Of a DNA stretch of 64,000 nt, positions 41,050 to 51,469 are shown piece by piece (within the stretch, counting starts at the first letter, position 1; each line of letters starts with the position of its first letter). The DNA is from Myotis daubentonii (lineage: Eukaryota > Chordata > Mammalia > Chiroptera > Vespertilionidae). The stretch spans positions 102,419,726 to 102,483,725 of the forward strand of contig NC_081861.1 of the NCBI RefSeq assembly GCF_963259705.1, given 5' to 3'. The position numbers were made by a program, and so were the translations under genes. A model generated the notes under the pieces. It did not search any database. It saw only the letters and a program-made list of their open reading frames with translations, and was not told the origin of the DNA.

Positions 41050-41250
41050 CTGGTGCCAGTTTTGCCTGTTGCTGGGCACCCAGGGCTTTCCACCTTGGTG
41101 ACCTTCTGTATCTGGCTGTAAATTGCTGGGCCATTTAACTATTTGTCTCAATTTCTCCATCCCACTTGCTAAGGAATTGTCCTATCTTCTTACTATACTG
41201 CCTCTTTTGGAATAATGAGGCAATCATGCTAGAACACAGACTAAATTATA
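41050..41250 (-). mobile_element. ERV1-like LTR, part 2
   Basis: Resembles 48220-48310 (ctggctgtaaattgctg, ccacttgctaaggaattgtcc, cttcttactatact). Continuation of 38935-39240. Confidence 0.5.
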
Positions 41251-41375
41251 TACACACCTGGCCATGTAGCTCAGTTGGTTAGAGCATTGTCCCAATACAC
41301 CAAGGGTATGGGTTTGATCCTGGTCAGGGCACATAAAAGAATTAACCAATGATTGCATAAATAAGTGGAACAACG

Positions 41376-41594
41376 GCCGAGGCCGGTTTGGCTCAGTGGA
41401 TAGAGCGTCGGCCTGCGGACTGAAGGGTCCCGGGTTCGGTTCCGGTCAGGGGCATGTGCCTGGGTTGCAGGCACATCCCCAGTGGGAGATGTGCAGGAGG
41501 CAGCTGATCGATGTTTCTCTCTCATCGATGTTTCTGGCTCTCTGTCTCTCTCCCTTCCTCTCTGTGAAAAATCAATAGAATATATTAAAAAAAA
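41376..41594 (+). mobile_element. VES SINE nested in the older SINE
   Basis: Near-consensus copy. The duplication ataagtggaacaacg is at 41361-41375 and 41595-41609. Confidence 0.92.
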
Positions 41595-41615
41595 ATAAGT
41601 GGAACAACGAATTGA

Positions 41616-41659
<44 letters not shown>

Positions 41660-41690
41660 TCTCTCTCCCTATCTCACTCTAAAATAAATC
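41616..41690. repeat. (CT)n simple repeat
   Basis: CT repeat expanded from the 3' part of the older SINE. Confidence 0.85.
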
Positions 41691-42148
41691 AATAAATTTG
41701 GGATGATATTGATACTGTTGTAATAACCAGGTTATTATTTAACATGAAAGGAGGAAAGGGAAGGCCAAATAATATAGGTATGTAATTTATAAAGCTTTGC
41801 CAAAAAGCTGCATTTAACATTCTCCAACACTGTTCCCTATGATTGATGGGGGAAGGGACTAGACTCAGTTTACATGCATTCCCATTAATGTCTGAGTGAC
41901 ATGGAAAGGTGATTGCTTGTTAATCACACCCAAAAGGGAGTCAGTGGTCAAGATGGATATGGTCACTGCAACGCAAAATCTAAATATATAATCTTCCAAA
42001 AAAAGGAAATTCCTTCTCCCACTTGGGACTCCTGTGGCAGGAAATGCTCTCCCTTGTGCCCACATAACCCACGGCCATAAGGGACTTCACACATGGACTA
42101 ACGAACTTTAATTAACTTGGGTGCTGAACCAACACGCCCAGCTACAAC

Positions 42149-42445
42149 ATGGAACGGAAGCTCTGGACATTGACCTTATTTCTGGCTCTGCTTAACTCCC
42201 AGCTGCACCTTTTCCAGGAATGGCTTAAGGAGCAGGGGACTTTGGAACCTGAAAAATGTAACTCCACACCAATAAAATCTTCCACATCCCATCCTCCTAT
42301 GATGGCTTCTGGAAATGCTTATTTCAACAGCACCCCAAGAAACTCCACCTCGTTCCCACTCGTGTCTGGGAAATCTGGTCCATTAATTCCTACTGCAACA
42401 ATATCATTAAAAATTTATATACACATATTCTATAAAACCAGATGA
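42149..42445 (+). CDS. Uncertain 98-codon ORF with signal-like N-terminus
   Basis: Starts MERKLWTLTLFLALLNSQL, a signal-peptide-like hydrophobic start. The following Ser/Thr/Pro-rich part has four N-x-S/T sites (NST, NST, NST and one NSTS overlap region). I do not recognise it. It could be the 5' end of an old envelope gene, an exon, or chance. No splice sites or promoter were identified, and LTR remnants and SINEs flank it. Confidence 0.15.
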   Translation: MERKLWTLTLFLALLNSQLHLFQEWLKEQGTLEPEKCNSTPIKSSTSHPPMMASGNAYFNSTPRNSTSFPLVSGKSGPLIPTATISLKIYIHIFYKTR

Positions 42446-42517
42446 ACAGCAGTGCTCATCTGTGCACTCAGGACCAGCTACATAAATTGCAGAGCCCAGT
42501 GTAAAATGAAAATGCAG

Positions 42518-42744
42518 CCCTAACTGGTTTGGCTCAGTGGATAGAGCGGCGGCCTGAGGACTGAAGGGTCCCAGGTTTGATTCCAGTCAAGGGCATGTAC
42601 CTTGGTTGCGGGTACATCCCCAGTAGGAGGTGTGCAGGAGGCAGCTGATCGATGTTTCTCTCTATGGATACTTCTAACTCTATCCCCTCTCCCTTCCTCT
42701 CTGTAAAAAAATTAATAAAATATATTAAAAAACAAAAAAGAAAA
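42518..42744 (+). mobile_element. VES SINE
   Basis: Head ccctaactggtttggctcag. The 10-bp duplication gaaaatgcag is at 42508-42517 and 42745-42754. Confidence 0.9.
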
Positions 42745-42825
42745 GAAAATGCAGAGCCACTTGTCCAAAAAGTACTCATAATTTCAAGATAGAGATAGCA
42801 GAGCATTAAACCAACCATAGGGCCC

Positions 42826-43041
42826 CGCTGGCGTGGCTCAGTGGTTGACCATGGGCCTATGAACCAGGAGGTCACAGTTTGATTCCCTGTTAGGACACAT
42901 GCCTGGGTTGTGGGCTCCATCCCCAGTGTGGGGCGTGCAGGAGGCAACTAATCAATAATTCTCTCTAATCGCTGATGTTTCTATCTCTCTCTTCCTTCCT
43001 CTCTGAAATGAATAAAATATATTTTTTAAAAAACAAACAAG
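42826..43041 (+). mobile_element. VES SINE
   Basis: Head ccgctggcgtggctcagtgg, body and A/T tail ending aaaaaacaaacaag. The next retrocopy was inserted in this tail. Confidence 0.87.
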
Positions 43042-44553
43042 GCCCTGCCCCCAGGGGTGAAGGGCCAATGGGTTGCGTAGGACTCGCTTCGTGTCCCCTT
43101 GGCCTGCCCTGGGCCGGTGACACCGGAGCAGCGTTGCACTCTGTGCCATCAGACCTTCTTCGTCAGGGACATGTCTACAGCCGCAAGCAGGGGGGCAGCT
43201 GCAGGTGGCTGTGGCCACACCAGGTGGAGGCCGCCCAAAAAGCTGTTCAGCATAGGTGGAGCGTTAAGTGCCCGAGCACCAGCAGCGCTGCTGGTGCCTG
43301 TGCTGCAGCCCTGAGGTGCGCGCACATTAGCCTGCGGAACCTGACTGTGCCCGGGAGCTGCTGGAGCACCTGGCCAGCCCAGAGTATAAGAAAGCAACAA
43401 ACCGATTTTGGTGGGAGGTTCAGATGAAAGAGAAATTTCTCATCTCCCCTCAAGTGAAATACCAATTGGGAGCCGAAAACCAGGATTACAGGCTTTATTA
43501 GGAGAATGACCTGCGGGGCTGTCTCGAAAGGGGAGGGCAGCAACCCATGCAGAGGTGGGCACACCTTTTGAGGGGAGGAATGGGGGCTTAGGGTACTCGG
43601 CGCGCACTGATTGGTGGCTTAATGTATGGTCCATATAAGGTACATAGTTAGGCACTCAGGAAGTTAGGGGCAAGGGCTTAGTGTATTTGGCAGGTGCTGA
43701 TTGGTGGTTCAATATATAGTCCATATAAGGTACATGGCTAGGCACTCACGTATTTCCAGGCTGCAGGCTACTTCATACTCTGCCCACCAGTTGGGGGAAG
43801 GGAGGATCTATCATCAAAATTATGCACAATTCAAGAAATCCATGGTAAAATGTTTGGATTCCTATGAGGAAAAAGAGGATGAGGTGATCAAAGAGATGGC
43901 AGCTCATATCTGAGAGATGGAACACAGCTGGCAGGAGGTGGTTCAGTCCATCTTAGAGGTTGGTTTCCCTCTGAGAAGCCAGAGCATCTCAAGCAGTGCC
44001 AGACCCAGAAGAGGGCTCTTTGGCACCTGGAAGCTGGAAAGGGACAACCAGTCAAGTAGCCTCCACCTCACAGTGTCCCTCATGCTTGGACCTGCCACCT
44101 GCCCCAGAGCTTGACTGGATGGAGACAGGACAACGTCTAACATTCATTAGTCATCAGGTGCCACACCACCCTGGATGGTCCAAGATGAGGAACACAGCTC
44201 TGGGAACCAACAAATAGGACTCTCCAATGAAGAATTTCTTAAAGAAAAGGAAAAACAGAAATTAAAGAAACTCCTCCCAGACAGAGTTGGGGCCAACTTT
44301 GACTACAACTCCAGCACCAGTGCAGGCTGGCTGCCCTCTTGTGGCCGGGTCTGGAACAACGGACACCGCTTGCAATCCAGGCATCAATTCAAAACTGAAG
44401 CTGCAGCAAGGAACAAACAGCAAAGAAAATGGTTTCATAAGGCTCAAAGCCAAGTCAGCAAACCCACACCTGCTACTATCCTTTGTGACTGGCTCACTTT
44501 GGAAAAAGACATACCCACTTATTGATTTAATAAAGTTTTATTTTTCAAAATGT
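43042..44553 (+). pseudogene. CENATAC: Processed pseudogene of CENATAC (CCDC84)
   Basis: An intronless copy of the mRNA for CENATAC, a U12-type (minor) spliceosome zinc-finger protein that was formerly called CCDC84. Recognisable pieces lie in several frames: LCHQTFF and GHVYSRK (N-terminal zinc-finger region), [89 protein letters not shown] and [13 protein letters not shown] near the C-terminus. Frameshifts and stops disable it. It ends with ttaataaagttttattttt and a short A-tail. The perfect 14-bp duplication aaaaaacaaacaag (43028-43041 and 44554-44567) shows L1-mediated insertion into a SINE tail. A solo LTR (43455-43813) later split it. Confidence 0.9.
43455..43813 (-). mobile_element. 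Solo LTR, ERV1-like, with duplicated CCAAT block
   Basis: TGATAGATCC...GGTATTTCA on the minus strand. It has AATAAAGCCT and two copies of a segment of about 90 bp, each with CCAATCAG and accttatatgga (plus strand 43590-43750). Near-identical target copies tcaag / tcaaa flank it. It interrupts the CENATAC pseudogene within the coding region. Confidence 0.82.
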
Positions 44554-44567
44554 AAAAAACAAACAAG

Positions 44568-45103
44568 CACAGGGACCTTCTCAGTATGGGGCCACATACC
44601 TATGAAGCCAGTCCTGCTTGTGACTCTCAGCCAGGTGATTAGGCTTTGCATCTCACAGGTTAAATCTCCAAATAGGAAAATAATAAGGTATTTCTCACAG
44701 AATGCAGCAGCATCCCACGTAGCAACCACAAGGGAGCTCACAGGGGTTGTACAAAGTGGAAGATTTTTATAGGAAAAAGTGTGGGGCAAAGGAGCTATTA
44801 GCAAAAGAAAAGAAAGGATTATTTTTAGGCCAGGAAATTTTCCTGGGGGAAAGGAGGTAAAAGCAAGGGTTTTATTATGCAGATGACTCTTCTTCCTTTG
44901 GTGGTGGTGGTGGGGCAATGGAGAGGGGCCCTGTGATAGATTACTTTACTGATGCTTGACCAGAAAATTCCAGACTGGTTAATTAAGATTATATTTCTGG
45001 AGAAGGTTGAAACTGCAATTAAGTCAGGTATTTAGTCTAGGTTTGATATCATAGGCTTTAGCACAAGTGATGCCATTTGGGGCCTATGGTTTTACCTTGT
45101 TAA
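44568..45103 (-). mobile_element. LTR-like sequence, weak
   Basis: Block resembling old ERV LTRs (gatgccatttggggcctatgg at the right end, ttttattatgc). Family not determined. Confidence 0.35.
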
Positions 45104-45735
45104 TGTAAGAAACGTTCAAACATGTGAAAAATTTTTGTGAGTTTATTTGAGCCAAATGTCAACAATTGTGGGAAGCAGAATCTCAATGGATTGAGATAAT
45201 TCTCTGGAGAATGGCAGTGTTTTTCACTTTGTCGTATACATTCCAATCAAAAAAGGAGAAATAAGTGGGTTACAGGAAATTCATTGGTGATAGATTAGGA
45301 AGGTGGTGGGGGGGAGCAAAACGTGGGGTGGGGAACATCTGGGATTGGATAAAAAGTAAAATGGTAGACATACTTCTTTTTCTTAGGTGAGTGCAGGATA
45401 GTTAACAGTCAACAATGAACTTAATAACAATGAGGGGATTTGTGGTCTTTGCAGAGTGGTGCCTGGGCTTTGGAGGGGTCTGGAAAAAGGAAAATTACTT
45501 TGACATTTCCACAACATGTTATCGCAGATGCAAAAAGACAACAGGCTCAGTTAAGGTAAACGCTGACCTTTGTCAGGGAAGACACCAGCCTAGGCCATGA
45601 CTACCCACTATAAACTGCTTTTGTAATGAAAAGTTTTAATTTCAGACCATCCTTTTAGGTCTCTGAGTTTGAAAGACCACCACACAGGCCTTCCCTGAGC
45701 TAGTCAGGTTAGCATATGGCCCCTTTTTGTCCACA
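45104..45735 (-). mobile_element. ERV LTR (family with 37470-37745)
   Basis: tgtaagaaacg...gtccaca on the plus strand, so TG...CA ends. Contains gtgagtttatttgagccaaa and the same cttccctgagctagtcaggt block as 37470-37745. A further partial repeat of its middle begins near 45778 (ttttcaccttgctttatac). Confidence 0.6.
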
Positions 45736-46360
45736 ACCTTTAATACATATTTCAAATATCTACTTAGCCAGGACACAGTTTTTCACCTTGCTTTATACAT
45801 TACAATCAAAAGAGGAGATGTAATGGGTTACATGATTGAAGGGCCTGGGGCACAAAGAGCAATGGGTGTCTGCATTCGGGTTTACTGAAGAGAAGCAGCT
45901 AGAAATACAGAGGCCACCAGCTTTGTCTACTTCACCATTTGCTAAAGGCCATCCATAAAGGGAATCCTGGGTTGTTTCCCCCAAAACTACAGCTTTGACA
46001 GTGCTTGGAGCTTTGTAGAGTACTAAAAGACAGATTCTTCCATTCATTGCTTACCAACCCCTGACATGCTTAACCTAATATCTATCATCTAAACTACCTA
46101 TGGATGTCTGAGGCCCAAGTGTGAAGCTTTTTGGGGCCAGAAAGAAGTTTCTGGGTCAGTGGGCTGGATTGATGAAAGTAGATATCCAAGGGGAGAGAGA
46201 GGAAGTGAAGTGACAGAACAGTTTTTTTATGTGATCCCCTGCACAGCACCGTCACCTAGTGGTTATTTAATAAATCTCAATATCTCCACTCCGCCCCTGC
46301 CTCCCCACACCCCTACCTGCCCACTCCTGTCCTAAAGTGTTAACTGAGAAAATAGGGTGA
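45736..46360. other. LTR-adjacent, mostly unassigned
   Basis: The first 100 bases repeat part of the preceding LTR. The rest is not recognised. Confidence 0.35.
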
Positions 46361-46364
46361 TGCA

Positions 46365-47285
46365 TTGTATTCCTTTCCTCTGGCTGCAATAACAAATTAC
46401 TACAAAGATGGTGGCTAAAATCAACAGAAATGTATTCTCTCACAGTTCTGGAGGCCAGAGTCCAAAGTCAAAGTTGGGCAGTGCCATGATCCCTGAAGAA
46501 GCTCTGAAGTATGGTAGCAACCATCTCAGGTAGAAATTGTAGTTTAACTCTAACCCTGCTGTTTGGCTTAAAAATAGAAAACTTATTTTGATTTTCTGAA
46601 TTGTATACATCATCCCATTCAATTGAATGACCATCCCATTGATTGTTATCTTACTGGTTTTAGAAAGCACATTTTTCCTTTACCTGGGAAGGACAGCACA
46701 GTTATCCCAAGGTCAGAAGGCTCTAGACCCAAAACTGTAATTTAGATAACATGCCTAAATTTAACCCAGGTTTCCCAAGGGCTCTAGACCCAACCCATTT
46801 AGATAACATGCTGTTTCTGCTTCTGTAAACTGCTTTTTTGCAAACTAGGCTCCTCATTCCAAACCCTGGGATGTAATCAATATCTGTGATTTTTTGCCTA
46901 TATAACCCTGGAGCTGCGACCATCTTGTTACTATGAGATTTGGGAAATGGTCCCTCATAGTCCCGGATTGCAATAAATGTGACTCTTTAATTCGACTTCT
47001 TGAGGTGTCCTTCTGTGATTCGCAGGGTACATTACAACACTCTCGAGAAAAATTTGTTCTCTGCTTTTTCTAGCTTCTGGTGGCTGCTGGCTGCCACTCC
47101 TGAGCTCATTCCTGCATCACTCCAATCTCTGCCTCTATTTTCACATGGCATTCTCTTCTTTGTGTCTGATCTTCCTCTGCTTCTCTCTTATAGGGACACT
47201 TGTAATGGCATTTAGGGCCCACTTGGAAAATCCAAGATTTTCTCCTCATCTTATGCTTAATTTAATCAATGTGTTACCTGGTAGA
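46365..47285 (-). mobile_element. MaLR (MLT1/MST-like) LTR split by another LTR
   Basis: Left part 46365-46504 (ctctggctgcaataacaaat, tctcacagttctggagg). Right part 47040-47285 (agcttctggtggctgctgg, catcactccaatctctgcc, cttatagggacac). The order matches one MaLR LTR with an insert. Confidence 0.75.
46505..47039 (+). mobile_element. Solo LTR, ERV1-like (TGAAG...ACAACA type)
   Basis: TGAAGTATGG at the left, ...GGTACATTACAACA at the right. TATA box (cctatataac) near 46897 and CAATAAATG near 46970. A 4-bp ctct is shared at the two junctions. Inserted in a MaLR LTR. The ends resemble the LTR at 2667-3162. Confidence 0.75.
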
Positions 47286-47558
47286 CGATGAGAACTCGGT
47301 TCCTGTCTTCTTGAGGGGAAGATTTCAATCAAGAGAAAAAGTGTACAAAAGCAAGCAAGAATTTATTTACTACAGCAAAAATATACTTAGGGGAGTGAAA
47401 CAAGGAAAGACATAGAAGAAGGAACAGGAGAGCTTTAGCTCACTGGGAAGTCAGAGAAAAGGGACCTTGGAGACAGATTCAGGGGTTTAGCCTGGGAATG
47501 AGCTGCTTCTGCCTATTGCTCCCTTGGTTGCAAGTCTCATGGGGTCCCTTAGAGGTTG

Positions 47559-47774
47559 CAGGGGTGGGCAAACTTTTTGACTTGAGGGCCACAATGGGTT
47601 CTTAAACTGGACCGGAGGGCCGGAACAAAAGCATGGATGGAGTGTTTGTGTGAACTAATATAAATTCAAAGTAAACATCATTACATAAAAGGGTATGGTC
47701 TTTTATTTTTTTTTAGTTTTATTCATTTCAAACGGGCTGGATCCGGGCCGCGGGCCATAGTTTGCCCACGGCTG
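47559..47774 (-). mobile_element. Non-autonomous hAT element
   Basis: Inverted copy of the family at 33071-33284 (caggggtgggcaaac ... gtttgcccacggctg). The target duplication is not clean. Confidence 0.85.
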
Positions 47775-48110
47775 GGTTAGGGGATAAGTGCTGGGGAAGG
47801 GGGAGAGCAGGGAATGACATAGGAGTGCTCCCTGGAGGGAGAGCACACTGGGACCTTCATTTTCAGGGGTTTTATAAAGTCTGGGCGTTTAGGAGAGGTC
47901 TTAGGGGTGGATCAATAGACTATTCATCAGCTTTATAATGATGTACCAAAATGAAATTTATTCTCTTAATTTGTCCTTGGGTGTGGTTGGCAAATGGCAC
48001 TTAATTGGATTTCTGTTATCTGCCTCCCTAAGTAGGGTGGTTTAAGCTATTTACCCTCTGGTTGGAGAGGTGAAGAGCAAACTAATTGCTCTTAATTGTC
48101 TTTGGTTTAT

Positions 48111-48186
48111 TTTTTATTTTTTTTTTATTGCTTAAAGTATTACAAAGGGTATTACATATGTGTCCTCCCCCCCCCCCCCCCCGCCC
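48111..48186 (-). mobile_element. L1 3' tail insertion
   Basis: Only tttattgcttaaagtattac, a little 3' UTR and a long C run. The 14-bp duplication tgtctttggtttat is at 48097-48110 and 48187-48200. Confidence 0.87.
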
Positions 48187-48504
48187 TGTCTTTGGTTTAT
48201 GGAAGATAGGATTCACTAGGTGGCTGCAAACTGCTGTTTAATGATCTGTCTTGGTTTCACTATTCCACTTGTCCTAGAATTTTCCTAGTTTCTTACTATT
48301 CTATAACATAACTTTTGCTTGTTTTTAATAAACGGAATGTGAGTGGCCCTTTACCCTCCAAACCTATTATGAAAATGGGAACTCTCAAACATTGCTGGTG
48401 AAACCGGTAGAGTTGGTAAAATCTTTTTTTTTTATAGTGTTGGTGTGAATGTGAATGACAGTTTCAGGAGGAGAACGAAAGAACTGGTACTAAGAGGACT
48501 AGTT

Positions 48505-48715
48505 TTTAAAATATTTATATTTTTATTGATTTTAGAAAGGAAGGGAGAGGGAGATGTAGAAACATAAATGAGAGAGAAACATTGTTTGGCTGCCTCCTGC
48601 ACGCCCCCTACTGGGGATGAAACCAAAAATCAAGTATGTGCCCTCACTGGGAATTGAACCCGACCTCCTGGTTCATAGATCAATGCTCAACCACTGAGCC
48701 ACACCGGCTGGGCAG
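48505..48715 (-). mobile_element. VES SINE
   Basis: Antisense copy ending ccactgagccacaccggctg. Confidence 0.85.
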
Positions 48716-49111
48716 AAAAATCTTTTTGGAGAACTATTCTCCATATGTATCATACACTTCTTTCCAGTAATTCTACCCCTAACAGTGTATTATAATAAAA
48801 TAATCAGAAGTTTTATGAACAAAGACATTCTTTACATCCTTTTTTTAAAGGTACTCTTGAGTGTTGGAAACAACTTTAGAAACTAATACTTGAGTGAATT
48901 ATGGCTCATCTATATGATGGAATACTTTATAGTCATAAAAAAGGACATTTACAAAGAGTGTACCATAACATAAAACATTTTTTTATATATATATATTTTA
49001 TTGATTTTTTACAGAGAGGAAGGGAGAGAGATAGAGAGTTAGAAACATTGATCAGCTGCCTCCTGCACATCCCCCACCGGGGATGTGCCCACAACCCAGG
49101 TACATGCCCTT

Positions 49112-50996
49112 TTTTTTTTTTTTTTAAATTAAATCTTTATTGTTCAGATTATTACATTTGTTCCTTTCCCCCCCCCCCCATAACTCCCCTCCTCCCAGTT
49201 CCCGCCCCACCCTCCGCCCTCACTCCCCACCCACTGTCCTCATCCATAGGTGCACGATTTTTGTCCAGTCTCTTCCCACATCTCCCACACCCCTTTCCCC
49301 CCCAAGAATAGTCAGTCCATTCCCTTTCTATGTCCCTGATTCTATTATAATCAACAGTTCATTCTGTTCATCAGATTATTTATTCACTTGATTCTTAGAT
49401 TCACTTGTTGATAGATGCATATTTGTTGTTCATAATTTGTATCTTTACCTTTTTCTTCCTCTTCCTCTTCTTAAAGGATACCTTTCAGCATTTCATATAA
49501 TCCTGGTTTGGTGGTGATGAACTCCTTTAGCTTTTCCTTATCTGTGAAGCTCTTTATCTGACCTTCAATTCTGAATGATAGCTTTGCTGGATAAAGTAGT
49601 CTTGGTTGTAGTTTCTTGGTATTCATCACTTTGAATATTTCTTGCCACTCCCTTCTGGCCTGCAAAGTTTCTGTTGAGAAATCAGCTGACAGTCGTATGG
49701 GTATTCCCTTGTAGGTAACTGAGTTTCTTTCTCTTGCTGTTTTTAAGATTCTCTCTTTATCTTTTGCTCTTGGCATTTTAATTATGATGTGTCTTGGTGT
49801 GGTCCTCTTTGGATTCCTTTTGTTTGGGGTTCTCCGCGCTTCTTGGACCTGTAAGTCCATTTCTTTCACCAGGTGGGGGAAGTTTTCTGTCATTATTTCT
49901 TCAAATAGGTTTTCAATATCTTGCTCTCTCTCATCTTCTGGCACCCCTATAATTCTGATGTTGGTACGCTTGAAGCTGTCCCAGAGGCTCCTTACACTAT
50001 CCTCGCATTTTTGGATTCTTTTTTCAATTTGCTTTTCCGGTTGGATGTTTTTTGCTTCCTCGCAATTCAAATCATTGACTTGATTCTTGCGCTCCTCTGG
50101 TCTGCTGTCGGGCGTCTGTTTAATATTCATTATTTCAGACCGTGTGTGCTTAATTTCTAGTTGGTTCCCCAATATAAGATGGAGGGTCTTATTAGTTTTC
50201 GTGTAGATCTCATTAAGTCTATCGGCAGCTTCTAAACAGTTCTTGAGAGACCTTAAAAGTGTGGTTCTGAACTCTATTTCTTCCATTGACAATTTTGTCC
50301 TGTTTCTTTGTCTCCGCATTTTGTTATGCTTCCTTGGTGCACCCCCTAGTGGTCTTTGTTCGCAGTCTTATAGATAAATCTTGATTGTTGTAGCTAATTC
50401 CAGGGAGGGTTTGACCTCCAGGCCAAGTGGCTATGAGAATCAGCTGTGTCAGCAGTGAGAGAACTTCTGTCCTCTAGGGAGGTGCTAATCTAGCCTTTGC
50501 CTGAGGCTATCCGGCAAATGCCTCTGTGCAGGGCTTGGGCAGGGCGGGTCACACAGGATCAACAGGGTGGGCCGGAGAGAGCAGTTATGGCGGCTCTCAG
50601 TCCTGTCCCCAGGGGCTCTGCCTCTCTGAGTCCCAGCACCCGCTGCAAGGCTCGGAGAGAAAGCTGCACTCGCTCTGACCGAAGCCAGACAGTCCGCTTC
50701 TCCCGTTTGAGCCTGGGTCCCTAAAGACTCGCCTGTATCTGGAGCTCAGAGTCTGCGACTCCCTCTCGATTGAAAACAACAACCGCGCACTCCGCACCTC
50801 AGAATTTGACTTCAGCACTGCGCCTCCTCTGAGTGTCCGTATGCGTTTCTCTTTCCTCCTAGTTGTAGGACTTCCACTCAGCCAGCGTTCCTGTGGTTCT
50901 GGGTGATGTCCGTTCCGTGTTTTAGTTTCACTTTTGAAGTAGTTGTTCAAAGCAGCAAACTCCGGTGTTAACCTATGCCGCCATCTTGGTTCTCCT
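49112..50996 (-). mobile_element. Full-length ORF1-only L1 derivative (HAL1-like), intact ORF1
   Basis: 1.9 kb, bounded by a perfect 17-bp duplication cccaggtacatgccctt (49095-49111 and 50997-51013) within a SINE. On the minus strand: 5' UTR starting ggagaaccaagatggcgg, ORF1 (50319-49471), a 3' UTR of about 350 bp, then AATAAAGATTTAATT and a poly-A run. There is no trace of ORF2. The intact frame, long A-tail and perfect duplication make it the youngest copy here. Confidence 0.92.
49471..50319 (-). CDS. HAL1-like ORF1 protein, intact (282 aa)
   Basis: Uninterrupted L1-type ORF1 frame starting MRRQRNRTKLSMEE. An N-terminal coiled coil spans about residues 10-110 (heptads such as SLKNCLEAADRLNEIYTKTNKTL). 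Next comes an RRM-like domain with NIRIIGVPEDEREQDIENLFEE (about 120-140), a basic linker (RTPNKRNPKR), HIIIKMPRAKDKERI, and the C-terminal domain with ARREWQEIFKVMN and a final EMLKGIL. It is shorter than human L1 ORF1p (338 residues, from memory). Expected role: a trimeric RNA-coating chaperone of the element's own RNP. With no ORF2 in the element, reverse transcription would have to come from a separate L1. Whether it is expressed is unknown. Confidence 0.85.
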   Translation of the reverse strand: MRRQRNRTKLSMEEIEFRTTLLRSLKNCLEAADRLNEIYTKTNKTLHLILGNQLEIKHTRSEIMNIKQTPDSRPEERKNQVNDLNCEEAKNIQPEKQIEKRIQKCEDSVRSLWDSFKRTNIRIIGVPEDEREQDIENLFEEIMTENFPHLVKEMDLQVQEARRTPNKRNPKRTTPRHIIIKMPRAKDKERILKTARERNSVTYKGIPIRLSADFSTETLQARREWQEIFKVMNTKKLQPRLLYPAKLSFRIEGQIKSFTDKEKLKEFITTKPGLYEMLKGIL

Positions 50997-51146
50997 CCCA
51001 GGTACATGCCCTTGACTGGAATTGAACCTGGGACCTTTCAGTCCTCAGGCCGACGCTCTATCCACTGAGCCAAACCAGTTTCGGCAACATAAAACATTTT
51101 ATATGTGAGGTAAGTGAAATACATAGGAATTATAAATATATATTTA

Positions 51147-51462
51147 CTAGTGGCCCCATGCATGAAATTCATGCATGGCGGGGGGGGGGGGATGTCCCTC
51201 AGCCCAGCCTGCACCCTTTCCAATTGGGCCTAAACCAGCAGTCGGACATCCCTCTTGCAATCTGGGACTGCTGGCTCCTAACCGCTCACCTGCCTGCTGG
51301 CCTGATCTCGCCCCCAACTGCCCTCCCCTGCAGGCCTGATCACCCCTAACTTCCTCTGCCTCGGCCCCCACCACCATGGCTTTGTCCAGAAGGAAGTCAG
51401 ATGCCCGGAAGATGGCCAGTTGACCCGGTCTAATTAGCATATTACCCTTTTATTAGTATAGA
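51147..51462 (-). mobile_element. HeliBat-type Helitron, complete
   Basis: Minus-strand 5' TCTATACTAATAAAAGGG and 3' palindrome catgaatttcatg plus CTAG, between A (51146) and T (51463). 316 bp. Confidence 0.88.
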
Positions 51463-51469
51463 TTATATA

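Larger units (their letters stand above)
41258..41700 (+). mobile_element. Older tRNA-derived SINE, interrupted
   Basis: The head ctggccatgtagctcagttg, then ggttagagcattgtcccaa, differs from the usual VES head. The CT-rich part resumes after an inserted VES SINE (41376-41594). Confidence 0.75.
47286..48310 (-). mobile_element. ERV1-like LTR with hAT and L1-tail insertions
   Basis: Antisense copy sharing ctcactgggaagtcagagaa, ggggtcccttagaggttg and gggaccttcatt with the LTRs at 33705 and 38935. A hAT element (47559-47774) and an L1 tail (48111-48186) interrupt it. Confidence 0.7.
48982..51085 (-). mobile_element. VES SINE split by a HAL1-like element
   Basis: Antisense VES halves at 48982-49111 and 50997-51085. 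The outer duplication aacataaaacatttt is at 48967-48981 and 51086-51100. Confidence 0.92.
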
